Assembly: GCF_946892675.1 (NCBI RefSeq)
Contig: NZ_CAMPOV010000006.1
Location: 1 to 41,111 of the forward strand
Source: Arthrobacter sp. Marseille-P9274
Lineage (GTDB): Bacteria; Actinomycetota; Actinomycetes; Actinomycetales; Micrococcaceae
DNA: 41,111 nucleotides
Reading direction: 5' to 3'
The notes under the pieces are model-generated. The model ran no database searches. It was not told where the DNA came from and saw nothing but the letters and a program-made list of their open reading frames with translations. Of the stretch, positions 1 through 7,955 are shown piece after piece. Each line of letters begins with the position of its first letter. Within the stretch, counting starts at the first letter, position 1. Made by a program: the position numbers and the translations under genes.

Positions 1-2190
1 CGCCCCCCGGCGGGCCTCAAGCCCCGCCCCGAACTCGGCGAACCCGCCCATCCGCCGGTCGAGCCCAGGGTCCAGGCTCAGCCTAGACCGTCCTAGGTAG
101 CGACCGGTCACCGCGGGCGACACTCGCCAGGACCCTGCATCGATCGAATGTCGCATCTCGAAGTGGCCGGATACGTCAGGTACAACAGGAAGGCGCGGGT
201 CACGCTCCAAATCTGCACCATCAATGCCGCGAACCAGCCGGGCGCGCTGGCCGGAGGCGCCCGCAACAAAGGACCATGCCGGTGTCGGCCGCCACCGAAC
301 GGTCAGTTCGCCGCCCAGGATATTCGCGTCGCCAGCGTTACGCGTCGCCACAAGGCCGGAATTAAGAAGATAGTCCGACTGAACGTCCGACCAGATGGAG
401 CTGAACGCGCCAACTTCAACCTGAAGCCTGCCGCCGTCCGAAGTGCGTCGAAATCCAGCCTCGAAGGCGACCAACTGATCGGCATCGTAGCGGCGGGTTT
501 CCACGTTGGTTGGATCGAGGCCACCGGGCCGAAATGCGGACGCAACGCGAAAGTAGGCCAACGAGGTGGAGGAGGGCAACCATGACAACGTCGCGCTGGG
601 CGATACACCCCATAAAGACTTGGACCGAACTTCGGTTCCGACATCGTCGTCGCGGTCCTCCTTGACGGTTGAGCGGAAAACGCGGACGCCAAGGCCGAGA
701 CGAAGACCATCGACAAGCGGTCGGCTACCCTCGGCAAACATGGCCGTTTCGGTGACGCTTCTTGACGCATCCAGCAAATCTGCGATCATCGGGCCGATTT
801 CCGATGCTCGGCCGCGAGCGCCGCTACGGGATGAGAGATAGGAAACGCCCAAAGCCCAAGGCGTTCGGCCGCTTTTGTTCGCAAGGCGGATTTCCTGGTC
901 GAATACCTGATATGTGCGGGTTTCGGCATACCGCAGCGGCGCGGTCAGACCGAGGGACGAGGCCGCGCTGCTCGCGTCGTCAACCTTCAGCGTCCTCTGC
1001 GTTGCTAGGCTTGTAGAGACGGTCAGGGCATAAGGCCCAAGCTCACCTTGCAGGACGCCCGAGGTGAGCCAGACATTATTCGACCGTGGCTCCGGCGTCC
1101 GGTCTGCGCGTGTCAGCTCTTCCTTGTCGCGATCCACATATTGGCTGTCGAGCGCGCGGATGTTCTGACCGGCGCCAATGAGGTCAAAAGTCCACCCCTC
1201 GCTTGGGACAACGCGAAGCGACGCTCTGGTGCCGCGCACGACCGTTCGGTTGACGCCCGAGCGACCTCCAGCGTTGTTGATCCAGCCTGGCGCGACATCG
1301 ACGTAGCCCACCAACCGCAAGGCGGCCTGATCCTGGCGCACGGGTAAGTTGACGACGCCCTCGACCGACGCGCCGACACCGTGACCCGGGAGGCCGGCGA
1401 TACGCTGACGGGAGCGACCGGCAAATTGGCCCAAATCGGGCGCAATGGTCATCACGCGATAGACGCCGCCCAGTGCTCCTGTACCGTAAAGCGGACCCTG
1501 CGGTCCCTTCAGCACTTCGACCCGATCTACATCAACCATTCGGAAGTCGGGATCGGGCGCGTCGTAAGTGATCCGGGCCTCGTTCAGGTACACACTCACC
1601 GGGGACTGTCCGAAGCCGATAAACGGACTGTCGGCTATGCCCCGCAAGAACAATCGGCTCGCACCTGGCCCGCCATTCGTAGCAATCAATCCCTGAACCT
1701 GGGTCGCCACCGCCGACGTGCCAGCGTCCGAGCCCGCGGCGGCGCTTCCATCCAGTACATGGACCGTGACCGGTCCCGGCACTTGCGAAAGCAACTCGCG
1801 CATCTTCCTGGCGGTGACGATGATGTCCGATGAAACGGTTGGATCTGCGCTGGCGGCTGTCGGGCCGGCGTTCGGGGCGGCGGGGGCAGCCGATATCCGA
1901 AAGGTCGCCGGTCCGACGCGGTGGGCCGAGAGGCCGGTGCCTGCCAAGAGTCGCGCGTAAGCGGCATCAACCGTCATCCGGCCTCGCAACGCGATCGCCC
2001 GGCGCTGTGGAAGCGGAGCATCGAGCGCGAACGATGTCTTCGTCTGAGTGGCGAGCGCGGCGAGCATCGTCTCAAGCGTACCAGCGGGGACGTCGATCGA
2101 AAGGACACGCTCCTGAGCCGCTGCCGGTCCGGCAACGCTAGTCGCCAGCGCCGCGGACGAGACGCACAGTGCTTCCTTCCACTCTCGCAT
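1..2190 (-). CDS. TonB-dependent receptor with STN signalling domain (3' end outside window)
   Basis: Outer-membrane transporter/signal transducer. The frame is open from an ATG at 2190 to the window edge (730 codons, no stop), so the C-terminal barrel end is missing. In order it shows a signal peptide ending near AAAQE, an STN domain (about residues 27-75, beginning SIDVPAGTLETMLAALA), a TonB box DIIVTARK, a plug with VYLNEARITYD and VEVLKGPQGPLYGTGALGG, and barrel strands. STN domains contact an inner-membrane FecR protein, so this receptor should report substrate binding as well as import. It overlaps the end of the upstream FecR-type gene by 53 bp, which suggests one operon with translational coupling. 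The substrate cannot be read from the sequence; ferric siderophores are usual for sigma/FecR/receptor triplets. Confidence in the family is high. Confidence 0.93.
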   Translation of the reverse strand, partial: MREWKEALCVSSAALATSVAGPAAAQERVLSIDVPAGTLETMLAALATQTKTSFALDAPLPQRRAIALRGRMTVDAAYARLLAGTGLSAHRVGPATFRISAAPAAPNAGPTAASADPTVSSDIIVTARKMRELLSQVPGPVTVHVLDGSAAAGSDAGTSAVATQVQGLIATNGGPGASRLFLRGIADSPFIGFGQSPVSVYLNEARITYDAPDPDFRMVDVDRVEVLKGPQGPLYGTGALGGVYRVMTIAPDLGQFAGRSRQRIAGLPGHGVGASVEGVVNLPVRQDQAALRLVGYVDVAPGWINNAGGRSGVNRTVVRGTRASLRVVPSEGWTFDLIGAGQNIRALDSQYVDRDKEELTRADRTPEPRSNNVWLTSGVLQGELGPYALTVSTSLATQRTLKVDDASSAASSLGLTAPLRYAETRTYQVFDQEIRLANKSGRTPWALGVSYLSSRSGARGRASEIGPMIADLLDASRSVTETAMFAEGSRPLVDGLRLGLGVRVFRSTVKEDRDDDVGTEVRSKSLWGVSPSATLSWLPSSTSLAYFRVASAFRPGGLDPTNVETRRYDADQLVAFEAGFRRTSDGGRLQVEVGAFSSIWSDVQSDYLLNSGLVATRNAGDANILGGELTVRWRPTPAWSFVAGASGQRARLVRGIDGADLERDPRLPVVPDVSGHFEMRHSIDAGSWRVSPAVTGRYLGRSRLSLDPGLDRRMGGFAEFGAGLEARRGA

Positions 2191-3076
2191 CCAACCCCGT
2201 CAACTGCTTAAGCGTGTCGATGGCTGACGCGCCCGGTTCGATCGTGATGACGCCCGAGAAGCGCCTGTTGGCCAGGTCGCGGCCGATCTCCACCCGCCGT
2301 CCTGCGTAGCGCGACACATCAGCGACGACCAGCCCGAGCGGCGCGCGGTTATACACGAGCCGACCCCGCCGCCAGCTCCCGACGGCCTCGGTCGCCTGGG
2401 CAGTGATCTCCACCACACCGCGTCCCGGGTCTGCGAAAAGCGCCTTGCCCGCGTCTAGCACGACGGGCTGAGCGAACCGAACCGAGCTCACCGACACAGT
2501 CCCGGCCTGAACCGCCACCCTGAGAATACCGTTCTCCAGAGAGACATCGAACCGGGTGCCGACATCTTTGACGAGGAAGTCGGCCGCCTCGACAGTGAAG
2601 GGCGAAGCAGGATCGTGGCGCACGTCAAAGAACGCGGTCCCGGTCAGCCGCACGTGACGGGCATTGTCGACATTGGCAACCAATGTCGACCCAGGCGCAA
2701 GTGTCGCTTTCGCGCCGCTTGGCAGCGTGACGGACCTCATTTCGCTAGCGGCAGTGCGATAGACCGGCGAGGCGGTCGGCGCGTCAAAGCGCAGAAGCGG
2801 CAGTGATACGATGGCCACGGCCGAGGCTGCAACGGCGCCCGCGACGATGCGCCAGCGCAGCCATTTGCGTGCGCCTTTGTTTTTGACCGCGCGCGGAAGA
2901 AGAGCGGGCCGTAGGCGATCGATCTCTTCATCAAGCAGCGCAATCTCGTTATAACACGCACGATGCTCAGAATTCGCAGCTAGCCAGCGAGTAAAGCCAT
3001 CCCAGTCAAAGTCGTCGCGATGCTGTCCCTGATGCCACAGCGCGGCCTGCTCGTAGATGTCCTCTGTCGTGGTCAT
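2138..3076 (-). CDS. FecR-type anti-sigma/sigma regulator
   Basis: Inner-membrane regulator that links an STN-type TonB receptor to an ECF sigma factor. The N-terminus has the cytoplasmic FecR-N (DUF4880-like) features IYEQAALWHQG and FTRWLAANSEHRACYNEI. One membrane segment follows (WRIVAGAVAASAVAIVSLPLL). The periplasmic FecR domain contains SVTLPSGAKATLAPGSTLV and ends in an STN-like tail (GVITIEPGASAIDTLKQLTGLDARV). I place the start at the ATG at 3076 because residue 1 then precedes the conserved region. A TTG at 3139 would add 21 residues and sit just after the sigma gene stop. It lies between the sigma factor and the receptor, the canonical fecIRA order. Confidence 0.9.
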   Translation of the reverse strand: MTTTEDIYEQAALWHQGQHRDDFDWDGFTRWLAANSEHRACYNEIALLDEEIDRLRPALLPRAVKNKGARKWLRWRIVAGAVAASAVAIVSLPLLRFDAPTASPVYRTAASEMRSVTLPSGAKATLAPGSTLVANVDNARHVRLTGTAFFDVRHDPASPFTVEAADFLVKDVGTRFDVSLENGILRVAVQAGTVSVSSVRFAQPVVLDAGKALFADPGRGVVEITAQATEAVGSWRRGRLVYNRAPLGLVVADVSRYAGRRVEIGRDLANRRFSGVITIEPGASAIDTLKQLTGLDARVEGSTVRLVRGAGD

Positions 3077-3150
3077 TTCGCATCGCCGCCGACGGAGCAC
3101 GCCGGCAGTCTCCTGGTTCGAACGTAAGACGCCGAGCAAGCCATCCCGCC

Positions 3151-3717
3151 TCAGTCCCTCAGCGATCGCCGAAGAAAAGTCATCGCGGTTGCCATGTGCT
3201 TCTCCACGCCGCTGCGCGTAATGCCGAGCTCTCGAGCCACATCCGCGTGCGGCAACCCATCGAGCTTGTGAAGCCGGAACACTCGGCCGGCTGCGGGCGG
3301 CAGCGCCGCGATGGCGGTCGCCAGACGTGCCGAGCGCTGTTGGTCCTCCATCGCCTGTTCGGCGCCCGGGCGCGGATCGGCTGTTTCGCCTGGGCTGGCG
3401 GCACCATATTCCGCAACCGACCAGTCACGGTCGCGCGTTGAGCGGCGGCGTCTTTCCCGCATCCGATCCAATACAAGGTTCTGTGCCGCGCGATAGAGAT
3501 ACGCGCGGCCATTTGCGACGGGGCTGCCGCCGGCCGCATGAACTCGCAGCCAGAGTTCCTGAAGCACGTCTTCCGCTTCGGCCGGATCGCCTGTGCGCGT
3601 GATCAGAAAGCGGAGAAGCTCCGGACGGTACGCTGCGTACAAGGCGGCAAGACCGGATTGCGGGGCGTGGACGAGCTTCTCCCGTTTACCTTTTTCTCCA
3701 GGGGCGTTCGGAGGCAA
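3151..3717 (-). CDS. ECF sigma factor, FecI-like
   Basis: RNA polymerase sigma factor of the extracytoplasmic-function type, 188 residues. Region 2 reads RPELLRFLITRTGDPAEAEDVLQELWLRV and region 4 carries the helix-turn-helix ADVARELGITRSGVEKHMATAM; the VEKHM signature is typical of FecI-like factors. The frame opens with a TTG at 3717 and no ATG lies upstream in frame, so the start is provisional. It heads the operon with the FecR-type gene and the STN receptor, whose transcription it should drive once released by FecR. Its 5' region faces the divergent MlaA-like gene. Confidence 0.88.
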   Translation of the reverse strand: MPPNAPGEKGKREKLVHAPQSGLAALYAAYRPELLRFLITRTGDPAEAEDVLQELWLRVHAAGGSPVANGRAYLYRAAQNLVLDRMRERRRRSTRDRDWSVAEYGAASPGETADPRPGAEQAMEDQQRSARLATAIAALPPAAGRVFRLHKLDGLPHADVARELGITRSGVEKHMATAMTFLRRSLRD

Positions 3718-3843
3718 AAAATCCGTCCCGGCTTTTCGGCAGGTGCGGTTGCGTCCTGCGGCGGCGTCTCATTCGCAGAGGATGGCCCAAAGGCGGTGGA
3801 CTTGCAACGCCCAGGTGAGCTCTTCCTGTCGAAAGGTTATGAG

Positions 3844-4791
3844 TTGGGCACTGCTATCGTGGCTGCGGCACTGTTTCTGCCTCCTCCAGTAATGCTGGAT
3901 CAGATGGCGATCGTGCCGGTGCTTTTTCAAGAAACGGCACCTGTCGGCCATGTGCCGCAAGAGGTACCGGCTATAGGCTCCGAAGGCGAAGCAACGTCGG
4001 CAAACCCCGTTGAGGCTCCAACGCCACCGTCGTCACCGGAGGAAGGTTTGCCGATAGATATTGGCGCCGAGCAGCAGACGGTCGAACACAATGACATTGT
4101 GGTCACTGCTCGACCGGGTCATGCGCCGGGAGATCCGTTGCAAGCTGTCAACGCACAGGCATTTGCCATCACCCAGACCGTTGACAAGGCGGTCGTCGCG
4201 CCGGTGGCGATGACCTATCAACGCGCCTTGCCTGGTTCGGTTCGTGGGGCAATCCGCAATTTCTTCAATAATCTGGCTGAACCGGTTGCATTCCTCAATT
4301 TCCTCGTTCAGCTCAAACCCGGCAAGGCGGCCGAGACGGCCGGACGGTTTGCGATCAACACAACGGTCGGCGTCGCCGGGATGATCGATGTCGCCCGGAA
4401 AAAACCGTTCAAACTACCTCGTAGATCGAACGGCTTTGCCAACACACTGGGCTATTACGGCGTAAAGCCCGGCCCCTTTCTGTTCCTTCCGCTGATCGGC
4501 CCTACGACCGTCAGAGACCTCATCGGCCTTGGTATCGACCGAATGGTTCTTCCGTCGGCGTTCGGCCAGCCGTTCAACCAGCCCACCTACACGGTTCCAG
4601 CAAGCATCGTTGGGTCGCTTGATTACCGGGTCCAGTTCGACTCACAACTTCGCGAGTTGAAAGACACGCCGGACCCGTATGCTGCTTCGCGCAGGAACTA
4701 TCTGGAAGGCCGCCAGGCGGAGATTGACGCTCTGCATGGGCGAACGTCACCGCAACCGATCACGCGCCGTACGCTCCCGGTTTTCCCATGA
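3844..4791 (+). CDS. MlaA/VacJ-family phospholipid transport protein
   Basis: MlaA proteins sit at the outer membrane and extract phospholipids from its outer leaflet for retrograde transport. The family core is clear: GDPLQAVNAQAF, VRGAIRNFFNNLAEPV, ETAGRFAINTTVGVAGMIDVA, LGYYGVKPGPFLFLPLIGP and TTVRDLIG. Upstream codons continue open into the sigma gene region; I chose the TTG at 3844, preceded by GAAAGG, because it yields a short hydrophobic leader (IVAAALFLPPPV). No lipobox cysteine is present, unlike classical MlaA lipoproteins. Before the domain stands NDIVVTARP, which resembles a sphingomonad TonB box. The stop overlaps the start of the next gene (ATGA), indicating coupling. The start is uncertain, the family is not. 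Confidence 0.85.
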   Translation: MGTAIVAAALFLPPPVMLDQMAIVPVLFQETAPVGHVPQEVPAIGSEGEATSANPVEAPTPPSSPEEGLPIDIGAEQQTVEHNDIVVTARPGHAPGDPLQAVNAQAFAITQTVDKAVVAPVAMTYQRALPGSVRGAIRNFFNNLAEPVAFLNFLVQLKPGKAAETAGRFAINTTVGVAGMIDVARKKPFKLPRRSNGFANTLGYYGVKPGPFLFLPLIGPTTVRDLIGLGIDRMVLPSAFGQPFNQPTYTVPASIVGSLDYRVQFDSQLRELKDTPDPYAASRRNYLEGRQAEIDALHGRTSPQPITRRTLPVFP

Positions 4792-5474
4792 TGCATGGCT
4801 CTCCTGCTCGTTCCGAACTACGCCGCATACAAGAGAATTGGCTTGCCAAGAGCGAACGACGGGTTCTCCAATGGCTTTGCGCCCGAATGCCTGCTTCCAT
4901 CACGCCGGATCGCCTGACCGCCATCGGCATGATTGGAGCCACAATGGTTTTTGGCGGCTACATTGCGAGCAATCTTGGCCACCTTTGGTTACTTTTGTCC
5001 CTCGCCGGCTATGTCGTTCAATGGTTTGGGGACTCAATGGACGGAAGCCTCGCGCGGTATCGTAAGATCGAGCGCCCCTCCTACGGATACTTCATCGATC
5101 ACAGTTGTGACGGGATGGCAAATCTGCTGATCGTGGCCAGGATCGGCCTTTCCCCGTACGTGACCATGAACATCGCCATGGTCGCGCTGGCCGGTTACCT
5201 CTTGATGTCGGTTCACACATTCCTCGCGGCGCGAGTGATGGGCGAATTGCGACTGTCCTATCTCGCAATGGGTCCTACCGAGCTTCGCCTTTTCCTGATC
5301 CTGTTGACGATTGCGATGATGGCAATCGAGCCCGGCGGAGACCGTATCTGGACGATACCGGCACTAGACGCTCTGGTAGGATTCATCGGCGCCGCGCTGA
5401 TTTGCCTATTTATAGTGCAAACCTTGCTAGTGGCTAGAACACTTGCTCGTGTCGATTCAAATGCGGATCGTTGA
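4788..5474 (+). CDS. CDP-alcohol phosphatidyltransferase family membrane protein
   Basis: Integral membrane enzyme that transfers a phosphatidyl group from a CDP-linked donor to an alcohol. The family motif is seen at about residues 83-107: DSMDGSLAR, then G, then FIDHSCD, giving the aspartates that bind the metals (D-x2-DG-x2-AR, G-x3-D-x3-D). About six hydrophobic segments follow the usual pattern. The alcohol acceptor is not predictable. It overlaps the MlaA-like gene by 4 bp and the following glycosyltransferase by 14 bp, so the three are almost certainly co-transcribed. The context suggests synthesis or modification of an envelope lipid. Confidence 0.88.
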   Translation: MMHGSPARSELRRIQENWLAKSERRVLQWLCARMPASITPDRLTAIGMIGATMVFGGYIASNLGHLWLLLSLAGYVVQWFGDSMDGSLARYRKIERPSYGYFIDHSCDGMANLLIVARIGLSPYVTMNIAMVALAGYLLMSVHTFLAARVMGELRLSYLAMGPTELRLFLILLTIAMMAIEPGGDRIWTIPALDALVGFIGAALICLFIVQTLLVARTLARVDSNADR

Positions 5475-6633
5475 TGTCAATGAGTACTACTGCCCGACAG
5501 GAGGTGGGGTTCGAACGTACATCGACCGGAAAATGCGACTCCTGGCTGATCTTGGTCACGAACTTATTGTCATCGCACCCGGCCATGAGAATCGTCTCGA
5601 ACACCGCCCCGGCGGGGGGCGCGTTTTCTGGGTAGCCGCACCCCGCCTTCCGTTCGACCGAAGCTACGGGATGTTCTGGGATGGGGCTCCGGTAACGGCA
5701 CTGCTCGATGAACTAAATCCCGACGTCGTCGAGACAAGCTCGCCGTTTCGCCCCGCATGGATCGTCGCCAACTGGAGAGCGCCCGCGGCTAAAGTCTTCT
5801 TCGCACACAATGACCATATGACTGCCTACGCGCAGCGTTGGGTGGGACGACTGGCCTCGCGGCAAAAAGTTGAGAGTTGGTTTGGGTGGTACACCCGCTA
5901 CCTTGCTCACTTCCTCGACAGGTTCGATGCCTTTGTCACGAATGGCAGGACGCTCGACCGTTGGTATTCCGGCCGCGGACTTCAGGTCGATGCACCGCTT
6001 CCGCTCGGCGTGGAAGGCGGCGTTTTCGCCCCGCATCTTCGAGATGAACAACTACGGGCAGCGCTACTGGGCGAGTGCCACCTTCCACCTTGTGCGCATT
6101 TACTTATCGGGGTCGGGAGGCATCACCCGGAGAAGCGCTGGCCGATGGTTATTGATGCGGTTGAACAAGCCGGCCAATCGGCACCTATTGGGCTCATCCT
6201 CCTTGGCGACGGCGTCGATCGACCCAAAATCTTCAGCCGCGTCGCTGGCAATCCCCACATCCGGCTGTTTAAGCCGATCTTCGAGCGTGAGCGATTTGCA
6301 TCCGTGTTGGCCAGCGCAGATGCGCTCGTGCACGGATCGGATACCGAACCTTTTGGTCTCGTTGCCTTAGAAGCCATCGCGTCAGGGCTGCCGTTGATTG
6401 TTCCTAACGAGGGAGGGTCAGCGGAATTTGCAGCACCAAGCCATTCCGAATCCTATAATGCGCGTGACGCGAAATCCTGCGCAGCGGCGATCCTGCGCCT
6501 GTTGGCGCGGGATTCCGTACAGTTACGTTCGGCAACCCTGGATGCAGCAGGAAGAGTTCGTACGGATCTCGATCACCTAATTGATCTACTGGATTATTAT
6601 AATCAGCTACTCTTACGACGATCGATTTCATGA
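5461..6633 (+). CDS. GT4-type glycosyltransferase
   Basis: Cytosolic or membrane-associated retaining glycosyltransferase of GT-B fold. The N-terminal domain begins MRIVDVNEYYCPTGGGVRTY with the glycine-rich acceptor loop. The C-terminal donor domain has LIGVGRHHPEKRW, LILLGDG and the nucleotide-sugar E-x7-E motif in EPFGLVALEAIASGLPLIV. I chose the ATG at 5461, overlapping the upstream stop; a TTG at 5443 is possible. Placed with an MlaA-like protein and a CDP-alcohol transferase, it may glycosylate a lipid such as diacylglycerol or phosphatidylinositol. That role is inference. Confidence 0.87.
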   Translation: MRIVDVNEYYCPTGGGVRTYIDRKMRLLADLGHELIVIAPGHENRLEHRPGGGRVFWVAAPRLPFDRSYGMFWDGAPVTALLDELNPDVVETSSPFRPAWIVANWRAPAAKVFFAHNDHMTAYAQRWVGRLASRQKVESWFGWYTRYLAHFLDRFDAFVTNGRTLDRWYSGRGLQVDAPLPLGVEGGVFAPHLRDEQLRAALLGECHLPPCAHLLIGVGRHHPEKRWPMVIDAVEQAGQSAPIGLILLGDGVDRPKIFSRVAGNPHIRLFKPIFERERFASVLASADALVHGSDTEPFGLVALEAIASGLPLIVPNEGGSAEFAAPSHSESYNARDAKSCAAAILRLLARDSVQLRSATLDAAGRVRTDLDHLIDLLDYYNQLLLRRSIS

Positions 6634-6672
6634 TAAATTTCGCGAAAAAAAATGAAGCAAGGGTTGTAGTCA

Positions 6673-7146
6673 TTGACGTATCTTACGGAAAACATTCCCT
6701 GGTGGCTTGATATAGCGCGCATCCTACTGGCAGGGTTGCTGGGTGCCATAATTGGCTGGCAACGTGAGCACCACGGCAGGGAAGCCGGAATCCGAACCTA
6801 CATGGCTGCTTCGCTAGGAGCCTGCGCCTTCGGACTTGTGTCGAACGCCATCGGGGACCAAGGTCGCATCTCTGCGGGAATTGTTACTGGAGTAGGATTC
6901 ATTGGCGCCGGCATCATCCTGCGCGACGCTGGGCGCGTGACGGGGCTCACAACGGCAGCTACGCTCTGGGCGTCTGCAGCGGTCGGGTTAAGCGCCGCGT
7001 ACGGGATCTATCATCTGGCTGTCATAACCGCTCTGATGCTTCTTTTGATCCTTGAGCTGCCTCGCATGCCTGGGTGGACGCGGGTTTCGCACCGAGCCCG
7101 CTTGCATGTACACCATTCGGATTCCGACGACGAACCTACTCGATGA
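6673..7146 (+). CDS. MgtC/SapB family membrane protein
   Basis: Small inner-membrane protein, 157 residues, with four to five hydrophobic segments and the MgtC/SapB signatures RILLAGLLGAIIGWQRE, AGIRTYMAASLGA, GRISAGIVTGVGFIGAG and LTTAATLWASAAVGLS. Family members are tied to Mg limitation and virulence in other bacteria; the biochemical role is unsettled. The start is a TTG at 6673 with no in-frame ATG nearby. It follows the glycosyltransferase by 39 bp and could be the fourth gene of the same operon. Confidence 0.85.
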   Translation: MTYLTENIPWWLDIARILLAGLLGAIIGWQREHHGREAGIRTYMAASLGACAFGLVSNAIGDQGRISAGIVTGVGFIGAGIILRDAGRVTGLTTAATLWASAAVGLSAAYGIYHLAVITALMLLLILELPRMPGWTRVSHRARLHVHHSDSDDEPTR

Positions 7147-7312
7147 ACATCACCTTGCACGCCGAAGCAGGCCAATCGGCTCGGAATCTAGCGCCGTGGA
7201 AGTTGGAATTGACGTCCCTTTCTCGGGATTTTCGCTTCGATGCAGCTTTTGAACGGCCAAATGAGCCTGCGGCTCAATCCGTGCTATGATACGCTTGTAC
7301 TGGGGATGTTCG

Positions 7313-7708
7313 ATGCGCTCGCTAAGCCTCGCTGTTTGCGGCCTTCTTCTCGCGGGGCCTGGCTTTGCTCAATCGCCGAACTGGTTGAACGCCCGGACGA
7401 TCGAAATCGACATGAAGAATTTCGCTTTCGTTCCAGCCACGATCACGCTTCAACGCGGTGTTCCCTACCGCTTGCGCTTTGTTAACACGGCAGGGGGCGG
7501 CCACAATTTTGTCGCCAAGGCCTTTTTCGAGCAAGCCAGTATTGCCCCTGCCAGCCGGTCGACGATCAACAAGGGTGAGGTCGATCTGGGAGGCGGAGAA
7601 AGCGGGGACGTGCGCCTGGTTGTCAACCGGATCGGAACCTACGACGTGCATTGTTCGCACTTCATGCACTCGATTTTCGGCATGAAAGGCAAGATCGTCG
7701 TCCGGTGA
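7313..7708 (+). CDS. Secreted cupredoxin-domain protein
   Basis: Small periplasmic type-1 copper protein, 131 residues. A signal peptide MRSLSLAVCGLLLAGPGFAQ is followed by a beta-sandwich with KNFAFVPATITLQRGVPYRL. Candidate copper ligands are the His of GGHNF and a C-terminal cluster CSHFMHSIFGM, which satisfies C-x4-H-x4-M. I chose the ATG at 7313 over the upstream frame start because of the SD-like TGGGGA at 7301-7306 and because it gives a clean signal peptide. It probably carries electrons or binds copper. It precedes a TonB receptor gene by 247 bp; whether they act together is unknown. Confidence 0.85.
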   Translation: MRSLSLAVCGLLLAGPGFAQSPNWLNARTIEIDMKNFAFVPATITLQRGVPYRLRFVNTAGGGHNFVAKAFFEQASIAPASRSTINKGEVDLGGGESGDVRLVVNRIGTYDVHCSHFMHSIFGMKGKIVVR

Positions 7709-7955
7709 GCGTCACTGGCTCGGCTCTCTTCCATGTCATGGCTGAGGACGTTCGGCGTAATGCAACGGCAAAGCCAACTCAGGCTCTGATAAGTGATCTC
7801 GTCGGGCTTCGTAACATTGCCGTAGTCCGTTTCGCTGGCCTCATATTTTAGAGAGCAAGTCAACGGGCCCGACAGCGACCACCCCGAAGGGCTATTGCGA
7901 CGCACTCTCAAATCACCTATTGCGTTGGTGAGAGAGATTCGCAAAAGGGTCAACG
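7709..7955. other. Intergenic region between cupredoxin and TonB receptor
   Basis: This 247-bp spacer holds no convincing gene. An imperfect inverted repeat (CTCTC near 7902 against GAGAG near 7930, enclosing CACC and GGTG) lies about 25 bp upstream of the receptor start and could be an operator. I could not recognise a Fur box with confidence. Confidence 0.4.

Noticed and set aside
148-1833. Several plus-strand open frames of 80-150 codons
   Set aside because: They lie opposite a continuous TonB receptor frame on the minus strand with clear plug and barrel motifs; their products are Arg/Pro/Ala-rich and resemble no family.
7880-7955. Fur box upstream of the siderophore receptor
   Set aside because: No 19-bp match to a Fur-type palindrome could be recognised by eye.
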